A stretch of DNA of 64,000 nt from UBA1858 sp045105615 (GCA_045105615.1 JBGCDS010000002.1:1-64000); one strand, 5' to 3'. Counted from the first letter of the stretch, positions 45,217 to 53,993 are shown. Numbers and translations are program-made. Notes: generated by a model not told the origin, from the letters alone.

Positions 45217-46170
45217 CTTTAGTCCTTGATGGATCAAGTCCACCCCTGCCCCAGGCTTATGCATATTTTCACTCAAATGCCTACGCCATAACTTAGCACC
45301 TGGAATACCTTGATAAACATTCAATATATGCTTAGTCATGGATTTAAATGGGGTACCTAACTGCATATTACGTTCTATATAATTAGCATACTCTAAAATA
45401 ATATCATTCATTGTTGCATTCTGAGTATCACTAGATTGATAAATCTCTTTATCTACTTTTAATAAGAATCCTGGATGTTTATAAGCTTCTCTTCCAATCA
45501 TGACACCATCTACAAATTGTAAATGATCTTTCATTTCCTCGATTGTATCTATGCCACCGTTAATAATAATATTCAATTTAGGGTAATCGCGTTTAAGCCT
45601 GTAAACACGTTGGTAATCCAATTCGGGGATTTCACGATTTTGTTTTGGATTCAATCCTTTTAACCAGGCTTTACGCGCATGCACAATCAATGTTTCACAG
45701 CCAGCAGCAATAATTGTGTCAACAAACTGGGTTAAAAATTCATAACTATCATCGTTATCTACACCAATTCTGCATTTAACCGTGACGGGAATATCTACAT
45801 GTTCACGCATTGCTACAATACAGTTTGCTACTTGCTTAGGTTCGCGCATTAAACACACGCCAAACCTGCCTGCTTGCACACGATCGCTAGGACAACCTAC
45901 ATTGATATTAACTTCATCGTAACCTGCTCTTTCACCCCACTTTGCAGACTGTGCCATCTCGCTTGGTTCGCTACCACCTAATTGAAGAGCAACAGGGTGT
46001 TCACAGTCATTGAACCTTAAAAATCGTTCACGATCACCATGAAGCAAAGCACCGCTAGTAACCATTTCAGTATACAAACGTGTGTTTGTTGTCATTAGAC
46101 GCACCAAATAACGATAGTGGCGGTCAGTCCACTCCATCATGGGTGCAATGCAAAGTTTATGTGTATCCAT
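45205..46170 (-). CDS. dusA: tRNA-dihydrouridine(20/20a) synthase
   Basis: FMN enzyme reducing U20/U20a in the D-loop of tRNAs. The 321 residues begin KLCIAPMMEWTDRHYRY, the DusA signature. NVGCPSDRVQAGRFGVCLM contains the catalytic cysteine, and VKCRIGVDN and IINGGI are FMN-binding segments. The C-terminal helical tRNA-binding domain is present. It converges with the transferase gene with a 12-base overlap. Confidence 0.96.
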   Translation of the reverse strand: MDTHKLCIAPMMEWTDRHYRYLVRLMTTNTRLYTEMVTSGALLHGDRERFLRFNDCEHPVALQLGGSEPSEMAQSAKWGERAGYDEVNINVGCPSDRVQAGRFGVCLMREPKQVANCIVAMREHVDIPVTVKCRIGVDNDDSYEFLTQFVDTIIAAGCETLIVHARKAWLKGLNPKQNREIPELDYQRVYRLKRDYPKLNIIINGGIDTIEEMKDHLQFVDGVMIGREAYKHPGFLLKVDKEIYQSSDTQNATMNDIILEYANYIERNMQLGTPFKSMTKHILNVYQGIPGAKLWRRHLSENMHKPGAGVDLIHQGLKLVS

Positions 46171-46256
46171 GAAACCGCTAACAATATGTTTAAGTATCCG
46201 CTAATTTAATAATTAGCAGACATATAGTCTATTAGCTAAAAGTGTTAGATGGAGGT

Positions 46257-46973
46257 TTAATTGCTAGATGGTGGGTTTGATGCCCAACCTGCAGGTTTAA
46301 TAACAGCCTGAGTGATTATATTCTTATAGTCCGTATCTGGCATATGGATTGCACCAAACTGTTCTAAGTAAGGCGACAGGAACTGGACGTCATGGAGCAG
46401 GTAATCGTTGGATTTTAAGACATCAAATAAAGCAACAAATGCTACCTTACCCGCATCTCTTACAGTATGGAATTGACTCTCAGTTGAGAAGTAACTGCCA
46501 ATTTTCAATCCGTACAAACCACCTACTAACTCACCGTCTTGCCATGATTCGACAGAACTCGCGATGCCCATTTCATGCAACTGCATAAATACATTAATAA
46601 TGTCATCATTGATTTGAGATTCAGACTCTCTAACGGCACACATCTTAATCACTTTTTCGAAGCTTGTATCAAAACGCACTTCAAACTTTTTTTGATTAAT
46701 TAAACGTTTAATATTTTTGGGGATATGGAAATCGTTAATTGGCATCAGTGCTCGCTGAGGCGGGGCATGCCAATGGATCTTCGAATTATTTAAAGTGAAA
46801 AACATTCCATTCATATAGCCTTTCAGGACTGTTTGAGCACTGAATGGCATCGACTCGAGAGCAAACTGCTGACCTAATTCAGCAATAAGTGGTACTCGTG
46901 GCGTTACTTTTCTTAACGCCTTTTTGATCGCTCTAATATGGAAGGGCTGCGGGAGTTCACTTGTTATATTCAT
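46257..46973 (-). CDS. Aat-family aminoacyl-tRNA-protein transferase, divergent
   Basis: 238 residues. The family core is recognisable: FEVRFDTSFEKVIKMCA, ASSVESWQDGELVGGLYG, GSYFSTESQF and KVAFVALFDVLK. The N-terminal part, which is normally short, is extended by about 40 residues. The usual SMF of classical Aat is SQF here, and the common WW-SP motif reads IHWHAPP. It may still add Leu/Phe to N-degron proteins, or may use another donor. No Shine-Dalgarno is visible, and a 27-bp palindrome ends 10 bases before the ATG. Confidence 0.78.
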   Translation of the reverse strand: MNITSELPQPFHIRAIKKALRKVTPRVPLIAELGQQFALESMPFSAQTVLKGYMNGMFFTLNNSKIHWHAPPQRALMPINDFHIPKNIKRLINQKKFEVRFDTSFEKVIKMCAVRESESQINDDIINVFMQLHEMGIASSVESWQDGELVGGLYGLKIGSYFSTESQFHTVRDAGKVAFVALFDVLKSNDYLLHDVQFLSPYLEQFGAIHMPDTDYKNIITQAVIKPAGWASNPPSSN

Positions 46974-46982
46974 GAGCGCAAT

Positions 46983-47009
46983 TTTAAATGAGTAACTTAC
47001 TCATTTAAA
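46983..47009. promoter_or_regulatory. Perfect 27-bp palindrome upstream of the Aat-family gene
   Basis: tttaaatgagtaa (46983-46995), one central base and ttactcatttaaa (46997-47009). It lies between the start of the Aat-family gene and the stop of the aminopeptidase gene. No T-run follows on the minus strand, so it is more likely an operator or a 5' leader hairpin than a terminator. Confidence 0.6.
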
Positions 47010-47049
47010 GGCTATTTATATCGAGTGCATCACATTGCAACTTAAAATA

Positions 47050-48429
47050 TTATTTATTAGTCCCATATCGCTTTTCAAGGTAGCTGCATACACTTCTTAG
47101 GCCCATTGCTTCCCCACCTTTAGGCCTGCCAGCACGACTTCTCATATTGTAAGCCATCACATCAAAATGAACCCAATCACAATCATCAGAAACAAATGAC
47201 TGTAAAAATAATGCTGCAGTTATGGCGCCTCCATAACCGCTTGATGCACAGTTTACTAAATCAGCAATATTGCTTTTTAATTGATGTTTATATCCTTGAT
47301 GCAAAGGTAAGCGCCAAATATCATCCTCTGATGTTTTAGCCGAAGAATATAAACCATGAGATGTCTTATCGATCTCACTAAAAAATACGCCAACTTCCGT
47401 GCCCAAAGCAACACGTGCTGCACCTGTTAAAGTCGCATAATCAATCAATAGATCTGGCTTAAGATCGCAAAGTTCTGAAATAGCATCTGCGAGTACTAGC
47501 CTACCCTCTGCATCAGTATTATCGATTTCTACAGACTTACCTGAACGTGCAACTATGACATCACCAGGTCGATATGCATTATTTGAAATGGCATTTTCTA
47601 CCGCTGGAATAGCCACTTGTAAATGCACCGGTAGGTTAGTTTGCATAATATAATTAGCTAAACCAAGCGCATGCGCTGCTCCACCCATATCTTTTTTCAT
47701 CCAACGCATACCCGCAGCACTTTTAATATCTAAGCCACCACTATCAAAACAAACACCTTTGCCAGCGACACATAATAATGGATGTTCAGGATCACCCCAT
47801 TCTAATTTTATTAAACGTGGTTGATGTTCGCTAGCACGACCCACCGCATGTATTAGAGGGTAATTATCTTTAATTAAATCATCACCAATAGTTTCTGTAA
47901 CGGAAGCATTAAACTTTGAAGCAATCTTTTGTGTGGTATCAGAAAGATGCTCGGGCATCATTTCATTTGCAGGTTCATTAATGAGGTCTCTAACAATTTG
48001 AGTTGATTTAACAATCGCTAACACGGTCGTCTGATCAATATCAGAAGCAAATAATAGACGAGCAGATTCTTTTATCTTTTTATATTTAGAAAATTGGTAA
48101 GACCCAAGGCCCCAACCAATTGTGAGTTTTTCACGATCTTCAACGGAAATCGTATCAGCAAGAAAATAATTACCACTTGGAAGTGAAAAAGGTAGATCAG
48201 CAATAGACCACATTGATAGATTATCGTCGACAATAACGACAACTTGGTTTAACTTACCCTCATTATCAGGCACGAGATAATGGTTACCTTCTTGTATTGA
48301 GCGATTACTAGACAAAATCCATGTGGTAACACTATCTAAAGATGAGTTGGTTAATTCATCAAACTCTACTTTAGTAAATAATGTGATTAAAATGCTATCT
48401 TCTTTAGCTGCTGCGTAAAAACAATCCAT
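47050..48429 (-). CDS. Leucyl aminopeptidase family (M17) protein
   Basis: 459 residues. The M17 catalytic core is intact: GKGVCFDSGGLDIK (K224, D229, K236), DMGG with D247, and NTDAEGRL (D306, E308, R310). These supply the two-metal site and the arginine/lysine catalytic pair. The N-terminal domain is shorter than in PepA (about 503 residues), as in the PepB-like group. It releases N-terminal residues from peptides in the cytoplasm. It may share a transcript with the Aat-family gene 76 bp downstream. Confidence 0.92.
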   Translation of the reverse strand: MDCFYAAAKEDSILITLFTKVEFDELTNSSLDSVTTWILSSNRSIQEGNHYLVPDNEGKLNQVVVIVDDNLSMWSIADLPFSLPSGNYFLADTISVEDREKLTIGWGLGSYQFSKYKKIKESARLLFASDIDQTTVLAIVKSTQIVRDLINEPANEMMPEHLSDTTQKIASKFNASVTETIGDDLIKDNYPLIHAVGRASEHQPRLIKLEWGDPEHPLLCVAGKGVCFDSGGLDIKSAAGMRWMKKDMGGAAHALGLANYIMQTNLPVHLQVAIPAVENAISNNAYRPGDVIVARSGKSVEIDNTDAEGRLVLADAISELCDLKPDLLIDYATLTGAARVALGTEVGVFFSEIDKTSHGLYSSAKTSEDDIWRLPLHQGYKHQLKSNIADLVNCASSGYGGAITAALFLQSFVSDDCDWVHFDVMAYNMRSRAGRPKGGEAMGLRSVCSYLEKRYGTNK

Positions 48430-48499
48430 GCTTATGCTTAAGGTTATTTATAAAGTATTAATTGTAACAAACCATGATTGAAACAGCTGCATCAAAATT

Positions 48500-49426
48500 A
48501 TGCCAATAAACACTCAGGTACCGGCTCTTAAAATAGAGAACCTAACCAAGCGCTACAAAGATGGTTTTCAAGCCCTCAATGGCATTTCATTTCAAGTAAA
48601 CCAGGGTGATTTTTATGCTTTACTGGGCCCCAATGGTGCTGGCAAATCAACGACTATTGGCATTATATGTTCGCTAGTTAATAAGACGTCTGGCTCTGTA
48701 GAAGTATTTGGCAATAGCATTGACGATAATTTCGCACAAGCAAAAAGATTAATCGGTTTAGTACCACAGGAATTCAACTTTAATTCTTTTGAGCCAATTT
48801 TAGAGATTGTAAAATACCAGGCTGGCTATTACGGCATTCAAGCGAATATCGCTAGAGAAAAAGCCGAGCACACATTAAATATATTAGGACTTTGGGAAAA
48901 AAGAAAAAATACTCCACGTGAATTATCTGGCGGCATGAAACGTAGGTTAATGATCGCGCGTGCACTTATTCACGACCCACAATTACTTATTCTAGATGAG
49001 CCCACTGCTGGAGTAGACATAGAAATACGTCGTTCGATGTGGGAGCTATTACAGAAATTAAATAATGATGGCAGAACTATTATTCTAACCACGCATTATC
49101 TTGAAGAAGCAGAATATTTATGCAGGAATGTAGGCATCATTAATGATGGAAATATTATCATTGATACATCATTACGAGAGTTCTTAGATCAACTAAAAAA
49201 AGAAACCTTTATTGTTTATTTGAAAAACCCAATAACAGTCACACCAAACATTGAAAATGTTAGCATTACATTAATAGACGATCGCACTTTAGAAATAACA
49301 CCAGAAAGAGGCCAGACATTAGAAGCTATATTTTCAACGTTTTCCAAGCTTGATATTCAGATTGTCAGCATGAGAAACAAATCAAACCGACTCGAAGAGT
49401 TATTCATGAATTTGGTTAAAAAGTAA
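48500..49426 (+). CDS. yadG: ABC-2 exporter ATP-binding protein (YadG-like)
   Basis: 308 residues, the same length as E. coli YadG. Walker A GPNGAGKST (43-51), LSGGMKRRL signature, LLILDEPTAGVD and the H-loop LTTHYLEEAEYL are intact. The C-terminal 90 residues form the extension common to ABC-2 ATPases. It pairs with the permease gene 12 bp downstream. The exported substrate is unknown. Confidence 0.92.
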   Translation: MPINTQVPALKIENLTKRYKDGFQALNGISFQVNQGDFYALLGPNGAGKSTTIGIICSLVNKTSGSVEVFGNSIDDNFAQAKRLIGLVPQEFNFNSFEPILEIVKYQAGYYGIQANIAREKAEHTLNILGLWEKRKNTPRELSGGMKRRLMIARALIHDPQLLILDEPTAGVDIEIRRSMWELLQKLNNDGRTIILTTHYLEEAEYLCRNVGIINDGNIIIDTSLREFLDQLKKETFIVYLKNPITVTPNIENVSITLIDDRTLEITPERGQTLEAIFSTFSKLDIQIVSMRNKSNRLEELFMNLVKK

Positions 49427-49438
49427 ATCAATATCACT

Positions 49439-50212
49439 ATGACACCTGTTGAAAATTTTATTGCATTTAGAACTATCTTTATAAAAGAAATATTAAGATT
49501 TGCACGTATATGGGTGCAAACTATCGTGCCTTCGATTATTACTGTCGCACTTTACTTTGTGATTTTTGGGAATTTAATTGGATCTCAGCTAGATGAAGTC
49601 AAAGGACATAGCTATATCGACTACATCATTCCTGGCATGATAATGATGTCAATCATTACCAATTCATATGCCAATGTTGTCTCTTCATTTTATAGCTCTA
49701 AATTTCAAAAGCATATAGAAGAAATGTTGGTTTCCCCTATGCCCAACTATATTATTATTTGGGGATTTTTATCAGGAGGGATTGCTAGAGGATTAACAGT
49801 TGGTGTTGCTGTGACAATAACAGCAACATTTTTTACCGATTTACAGTTTCAAAATATTGGTTTACTACTACTCGTAGCTTTACTTACCTGTATTCTATTT
49901 TCTCTTGCCGGTTTAATTAACGCTATTTTCGCAAATAGTTTCGATGATATCTCGTTGATACCCACTTTCGTACTCACTCCTCTAACTTATTTAGGAGGAA
50001 TTTTTTACAGTATCGATATGCTACCAGAATTCTGGCGCAGTGTTTCGTATGCAAACCCAATTGTATATATGGTTGATACGTTTAGAACTGGGATGATAGG
50101 TGTGAACGACATAAATACCTATTTGTCGTTATCGATTATCTTAGCGTTTGTAATTGTTTTATATATTACCGCCTCTACACTATTAAATAGAGGCACTGGT
50201 ATTCGCAGTTAA
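49439..50212 (+). CDS. yadH: ABC-2 type transporter permease (YadH-like)
   Basis: 257 residues with six hydrophobic segments and the ABC-2 permease features YIIPGMIMMSIITNSYANV, EEMLVSPMP and FVLTPLTYLGGIFYS. It forms a homodimeric channel with the YadG-like ATPase. Its TAA stop overlaps the stop of the convergent ExeA-like gene (50209-50212). Confidence 0.92.
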   Translation: MTPVENFIAFRTIFIKEILRFARIWVQTIVPSIITVALYFVIFGNLIGSQLDEVKGHSYIDYIIPGMIMMSIITNSYANVVSSFYSSKFQKHIEEMLVSPMPNYIIIWGFLSGGIARGLTVGVAVTITATFFTDLQFQNIGLLLLVALLTCILFSLAGLINAIFANSFDDISLIPTFVLTPLTYLGGIFYSIDMLPEFWRSVSYANPIVYMVDTFRTGMIGVNDINTYLSLSIILAFVIVLYITASTLLNRGTGIRS

Positions 50213-51534
50213 TTAAGCTGTGGAATGGCTGCCTCATTTGTAGAAGTCATCATATTCTTAGGCATGCCCGACACTGGCTCATTAGCTTTAGCGCCTTTTG
50301 AGCTTGCTGGTAAAGTACTGACACTTTTCTCTTGATAATTAATATTATCTACTCTGTATTCCATATCAACACGAGCAAACGATATTTTGTCGCCCGCTTT
50401 TAATACGCACTTATTAATGCGATGTCCATTCACCAACGTGCCATTAGTACTACGCAAGTCCTCTAAGAAGAAATTATTATGGAAACTAATCACCTTAGCA
50501 TGGTGCATACTCACTGACTTAACAGCTACATGTATATCGTTACTAGGAATACGTCCAATAGTAGTGACTTCTTTAGTCACATCAAAACAGGCAACTACTT
50601 TGTCGCCATCCATTTGAACTAATTTAGGTGTCGGTTCACCCGCCATATTTAGTGAAGCGATGTTCTTTTCTGCAAAATGCTTAATACCAACACGCTCTTC
50701 ATATGGAATCCATTGAAGTTCGTCGACTGATAATTCCAACGTTTTAATTGATATCGTTTTTTCTTGTTCAACAAATGCAGTAATTAAAGCAGTATCGAAT
50801 AAAGCATTAATTAATCGGGGAACACCACCAGTGTATCGATGTATTACTGAGTAACACTCAGGATGCACAATAGGTTCAACCTTACCCTCTTCTTCAGCGG
50901 TGTAATCATATCCGGCCATTCCTAAGCGATGCTTAACATAGGATGCAATATCTTCTTCATTCAAAGGAGATAAATGAAATCTAAAGCGAATACGCTGACA
51001 AAGTTGCTCCATGCCTGGCGCATCTAATACTTGCTTCAATTCTGGCTGACCAACCAAAACAAGATTCAAAATACGTTCTTGTTGTGTTTCCATACCTGTC
51101 AACATACGTACTTCTTCTAGTACGCGTCGACTTAAATTCTGAGCTTCATCAATAACTAGAATAACTTGACGGCCTTGCTCGTATTGATCCATCAGATAAC
51201 TATTGAGCATTTCGATTAGCTCAACTTTATTAGATGTGAATGGCTTAAAGCCAAATTCAACTAATATTGCCTGGAAAAATTCAACCTCATCAAGTTGAGT
51301 TTGATAGACGCGCGCAATAATAACGTCATCACCAACGCTTGATAGCAAACTTTGAATAAGCGTTGTTTTACCAGATCCAATCTCACCAGTTATCACAACA
51401 AACCCATCACGATTCCAAACAGTGTAGTCCATATACGCTTTTGCGCGCTTATGTCCTTTGCTCAAATAAAGAAAGTTTGCGTCGGGAGTTAATTGGAAAG
51501 GCTGTTGTTGTAGACCAAAATGTTCTAGATACAT
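50209..51534 (-). CDS. ExeA/GspA-like AAA ATPase with C-terminal FHA domain
   Basis: 441 residues. Start MYLEHFGLQQQPFQLTPDANF, Walker A GEIGSGKTT (50-58), VILVIDEAQNL and LVGQPELK are the hallmarks of ExeA-type ATPases, which help secretin or peptidoglycan-spanning assemblies. In place of the usual membrane helix and peptidoglycan-binding domain, the C terminus carries an FHA domain (TIGRIPSNDI, SMHHAK, LRSTNGTLVNG). It is therefore likely cytoplasmic and phosphothreonine-responsive. The HEAT-kinase at 19.5 kb is a possible source of the phosphate. No gspB-like partner is adjacent. Confidence 0.9.
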   Translation of the reverse strand: MYLEHFGLQQQPFQLTPDANFLYLSKGHKRAKAYMDYTVWNRDGFVVITGEIGSGKTTLIQSLLSSVGDDVIIARVYQTQLDEVEFFQAILVEFGFKPFTSNKVELIEMLNSYLMDQYEQGRQVILVIDEAQNLSRRVLEEVRMLTGMETQQERILNLVLVGQPELKQVLDAPGMEQLCQRIRFRFHLSPLNEEDIASYVKHRLGMAGYDYTAEEEGKVEPIVHPECYSVIHRYTGGVPRLINALFDTALITAFVEQEKTISIKTLELSVDELQWIPYEERVGIKHFAEKNIASLNMAGEPTPKLVQMDGDKVVACFDVTKEVTTIGRIPSNDIHVAVKSVSMHHAKVISFHNNFFLEDLRSTNGTLVNGHRINKCVLKAGDKISFARVDMEYRVDNINYQEKSVSTLPASSKGAKANEPVSGMPKNMMTSTNEAAIPQLN

Positions 51535-51853
51535 ACCAAAGTTTCTCTTCTTTTATGAATGTTGACGTGTTTAGCTGTCGGTTATGTTTTATTATTAATT
51601 ATGGCTATCATTGTAATGGTGATAGAAATCATTTTTAGAAGACAATTCACAAAACAAAGTAATTATTAAAATAAGAAGCAAGATTCTTATGCGAAATCAA
51701 AATGCTCAATAAAATTGATAACTCAATGTTATTTATGAATTTTATACAAACTACTGAGTTGAAAATGTGATATCTATCAAAAACAAAGATATTGCCGGAA
51801 TGTTATCGACAAAGGATGGAGGTGGTGAGATTTGAATTTATCGCTCGAAGCTT
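51535..51853. other. Intergenic region between the ExeA-FHA gene and fur
   Basis: 319 bp of A+T-rich sequence. It contains a small hairpin (CTATCATT/GGTGATAG, 51605-51625) without a T-run. I saw no convincing promoter, Fur box or coding frame. Confidence 0.5.
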
Positions 51854-52273
51854 TTAGGTGTTTTCACAGTCATCAGAATTGCACTCGCCATAGATAATTA
51901 GCGAATGATCAGTGATTTTAAATCCAGCCTCTTCAGCTATCTTCTTTTGTTGTTCTTCTATTGAGGCATTAACGAACTCAACAATTTTTCCGCACCTTAT
52001 ACAGATAAGATGATCATGATGCTTACCACGATCCAATTCAAAAACGGCCTGCCCACCTTCAAAATGATGACGCATAACTAAGCCTGCGCCTTCAAACTGA
52101 GTCAGAACTCTGTAAATTGTAGCAAGTCCAATCTCTTCATCAGAATCAAGAAGTACGCGATATATATCCTCTGCACTTAGGTGTTGCTTACTTGACTGTT
52201 CTAAAATCTCCAAAATTTTCATTCTGGGGAGCGTGACTTTCAGACCCGCTTTGCGTAAATCCTGATTTTCCAT
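51854..52273 (-). CDS. fur: Ferric uptake regulator Fur
   Basis: 139-residue iron-responsive repressor. The winged helix (LKVTLPRMKILEILEQ) is followed by AEDIYRVLLDSDEEIGLATIYRVL, the metal-binding HHDHLICIRCG segment and the second Cys pair CNSDDC. Glu, His and Cys positions match Fur rather than Zur or PerR (no PerR Asp signature was evident). About 78 bp separate it from the HdeA-like gene upstream. Fur would be expected to regulate the exb-tonB module, but no Fur box was seen there. Confidence 0.95.
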   Translation of the reverse strand: MENQDLRKAGLKVTLPRMKILEILEQSSKQHLSAEDIYRVLLDSDEEIGLATIYRVLTQFEGAGLVMRHHFEGGQAVFELDRGKHHDHLICIRCGKIVEFVNASIEEQQKKIAEEAGFKITDHSLIIYGECNSDDCENT

Positions 52274-52351
52274 GTTATTTTAGTTTTATATTGAAGAACT
52301 GATCGCGACTATAGCAATAAATACAGGCTTCCAGTAGTCATAAATGATGAC

Positions 52352-52741
52352 TTACTGTTTTTGTTTAACACGAAAATATTTTAGATTTCTCAACAGGTTA
52401 CGTGTTGCACTTTCAAAAGTTTCATCTCCATTAACGGTGCAATAATCTCGTAACCAGGATTCTATTTGCCCTATCGTTTTAGTTTTGCCCATTATTGAGT
52501 ATGTCTCTTCTGCAAGATGGTTATAAGCAGTCATATATCCTGCCAACCAGCTTAAATAGTAAGCTGCACCTTCTTCATCTTCACTAAGAAATGATTTACA
52601 ACTGAGATTACCAAGTCCCATTGTCAGATATTGACCAGTGTCATCTGCGGCATAGGCGCTAGTGCCGCCCCATTGTAGGGTCAAGAGAACTAGAAAAAGG
52701 ATAGAAAATTTATTCAGCTTTTGATCTAAACTTAATCTCAC
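52352..52741 (-). CDS. Secreted HdeA-like small protein
   Basis: 129 residues from a GTG with AGGT upstream. A signal peptide ends at AYA before ADDTG. The mature 98 residues are helical with two cysteines (LSCKSF and RDYCTVNG) that can form one disulphide. The YLSWLAGYMTAYNHLAEETYSI stretch recalls the HdeA/RapI-type fold. HdeA is an acid-stress chaperone, but this protein is longer, so a chaperone role is only a suggestion. It is followed by fur on the same strand. Confidence 0.75.
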   Translation of the reverse strand: MRLSLDQKLNKFSILFLVLLTLQWGGTSAYAADDTGQYLTMGLGNLSCKSFLSEDEEGAAYYLSWLAGYMTAYNHLAEETYSIMGKTKTIGQIESWLRDYCTVNGDETFESATRNLLRNLKYFRVKQKQ

Positions 52742-52780
52742 AATTAACCTGAATATAGTGATCTATAGTATTGAATTTAA

Positions 52781-52809
52781 AAATAAAAACCCGCCTTAAA
52801 GGCGGGTTT
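52781..52809 (-). terminator. Strong intrinsic terminator on the minus strand
   Basis: AAACCCGCC (52787-52795) and GGCGGGTTT (52801-52809) form a perfect 9-bp stem with a 5-base loop. On the minus strand it is followed by TTTTTATTTTT; on the plus strand only TTTA follows. It therefore ends a leftward transcript. Confidence 0.85.
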
Positions 52810-52972
52810 ACAATCTGCCAATTGTACGCTGGGACTCCGACAATTTATTATATTTTATACCCAACTAGAGGAGAAAGGGTTGCCAATTTTCCGTGCGTAC
52901 GGCATATCAATTCTTTATTATCTTCAAAGCCGCTTATCAGTGATTTATGTAGCTTAGCGAAGATATCTGAGA
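52781..52972 (-). ncRNA. Candidate trans-acting small RNA
   Basis: A strong intrinsic terminator points left (minus strand) at 52781-52809, but no gene lies upstream of it on that strand. Upstream there is a promoter match (TTGTGA, 17 bp, GCTAAT at 53007-52979), giving an RNA of about 190 nt. On the RNA strand it can form stem-loops TATCTTC/GAAGATA, CCGT/ACGG and AATTGT/ACAATT before the terminator. The pyrimidine-rich TTTCTCCTCT in a predicted open region is complementary to Shine-Dalgarno sequences, as in many base-pairing regulators. Size suggests 6S RNA too, but I found no convincing 6S bubble. This is an inference from sequence only. Confidence 0.5.
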
Positions 52973-52978
52973 CAACAC

Positions 52979-53007
52979 ATTAGCATAACTTTACTGCCAT
53001 TTCACAA
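52979..53007 (-). promoter_or_regulatory. Candidate promoter of the small RNA
   Basis: On the minus strand, -35 TTGTGA (53007-53002) and -10 GCTAAT (52984-52979) are 17 bp apart, each matching 4 of 6 consensus bases. Transcription would start near 52972. Confidence 0.4.
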
Positions 53008-53282
53008 GGTTTTTTAACTATTTCCGATCAAAACCTAAGTATTTACCGCAGTATTCAACGACTCAAAAAGTGATTTTGCAGGGATAAATTTAATCATAAA
53101 AAATTTGTCTGACCAATGCGTTTAATATCCCGCTAAAGCGCCAATTATAACCAATCAAATACAATTTAATTCTTTATAATTCATAAAGTTATGACTAATT
53201 ATTAATGCTTGTATCTAGGCTTTATATTAGGCCTAAACAGCATTTATTTCGTTCAATACAGCAATATGACAAGACATAATTC

Positions 53283-53972
53283 ATGAATATCAAATCTCTC
53301 ATTTTTATATTAATTCTGGTAATACCTAGTTTGACCAATGCCGACATGATTCTTAATAAATCGATTATTTATTTTGAGCCCGGCCAACCAAATCGAGAAG
53401 ATTTGGAAATTCAGAATGCTGGAGCTGATCCTTTATACATACAGGTTACACCTAAAATTGTGCATAACCCTGGAAGCGATGATCAATCACGCGAGATATT
53501 TGATAATCCCAAAAGCGCTGGCTTATTGGTGTCTCCTAACAAACTAATCGTTCCTCCCAATGGAAGAAAGCTACTAAGATTTGTCAACTTAAATCCAAAA
53601 TCAACAGAAGAAAAAGTATATCGCGTTAGTGTTACACCTGTTATAGGAGATTTGAGTGCTAAAAAAAGTGGGGTAAAAATACTTATTGGTTATGAAGTAT
53701 TAGTCATTGTTCACCCTGTTCAAGGTGACTTTAATCTCACATATGAGCGCACTAACAATAACTTAATAATTAGTAATCAAGGAAATCAAAATGTCCTTCT
53801 CAGAAAAGGTACTCAATGTCCTGCTGGTATCGATGATGAAAATTTATGTGAACATTATCCAGGCAAACGTCTATACCCTGGGAATACATGGAGCCTCGAC
53901 TTAACAAAAGATCAGCCAGTCACTTATTTTCTTAGTCGTGGAAAAGAACATTCAGTTCGAGTGTTCGAATAA
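53283..53972 (+). CDS. Periplasmic pilus-assembly chaperone
   Basis: 229 residues. A signal peptide of about 20 residues ends at TNA before DMILN. Two Ig-like domains follow. IYFEPGQPNREDLEIQNAGADPLYIQV and VPPNGRKLLRFVNL fit the first PapD-like domain, with the Arg/Lys anchor region before the G1 strand. The second half contains one Cys pair (QCPAGIDDENLCEHY). It is divergent from the classical FimC/PapD type and closer to chaperones that work with TcfC/CfaC-type ushers. The usher gene follows after 21 bp. Confidence 0.8.
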   Translation: MNIKSLIFILILVIPSLTNADMILNKSIIYFEPGQPNREDLEIQNAGADPLYIQVTPKIVHNPGSDDQSREIFDNPKSAGLLVSPNKLIVPPNGRKLLRFVNLNPKSTEEKVYRVSVTPVIGDLSAKKSGVKILIGYEVLVIVHPVQGDFNLTYERTNNNLIISNQGNQNVLLRKGTQCPAGIDDENLCEHYPGKRLYPGNTWSLDLTKDQPVTYFLSRGKEHSVRVFE

Positions 53973-53993
53973 CTTAAAGAAGTTAGTCAGGGA

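Larger units (their letters stand above)
52742..53282. other. Long intergenic region containing a candidate small RNA
   Basis: 541 bp with no credible protein gene. The left part (52781-52972) is the candidate minus-strand RNA described separately. The right part (53010-53282) is A+T-rich and would contain the promoter of the pilus chaperone gene at 53283, though I could not pick a clear one. Confidence 0.6.

Noticed and set aside
51817..51840. Stretch resembling the 3' end of the tmRNA gene at position 3-30, possibly an attachment-site copy
   Set aside because: The match has several mismatches, the orientation and position do not fit integration at the 3' end of ssrA, and no integrase lies between.
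52274..52351. Fur box for autoregulation of fur
   Set aside because: No sequence close to GATAATGATAATCATTATC was found.
52771..52983. Plus-strand frame of 70 codons
   Set aside because: It runs through the minus-strand terminator hairpin, has no ribosome site at its start and no recognisable features.
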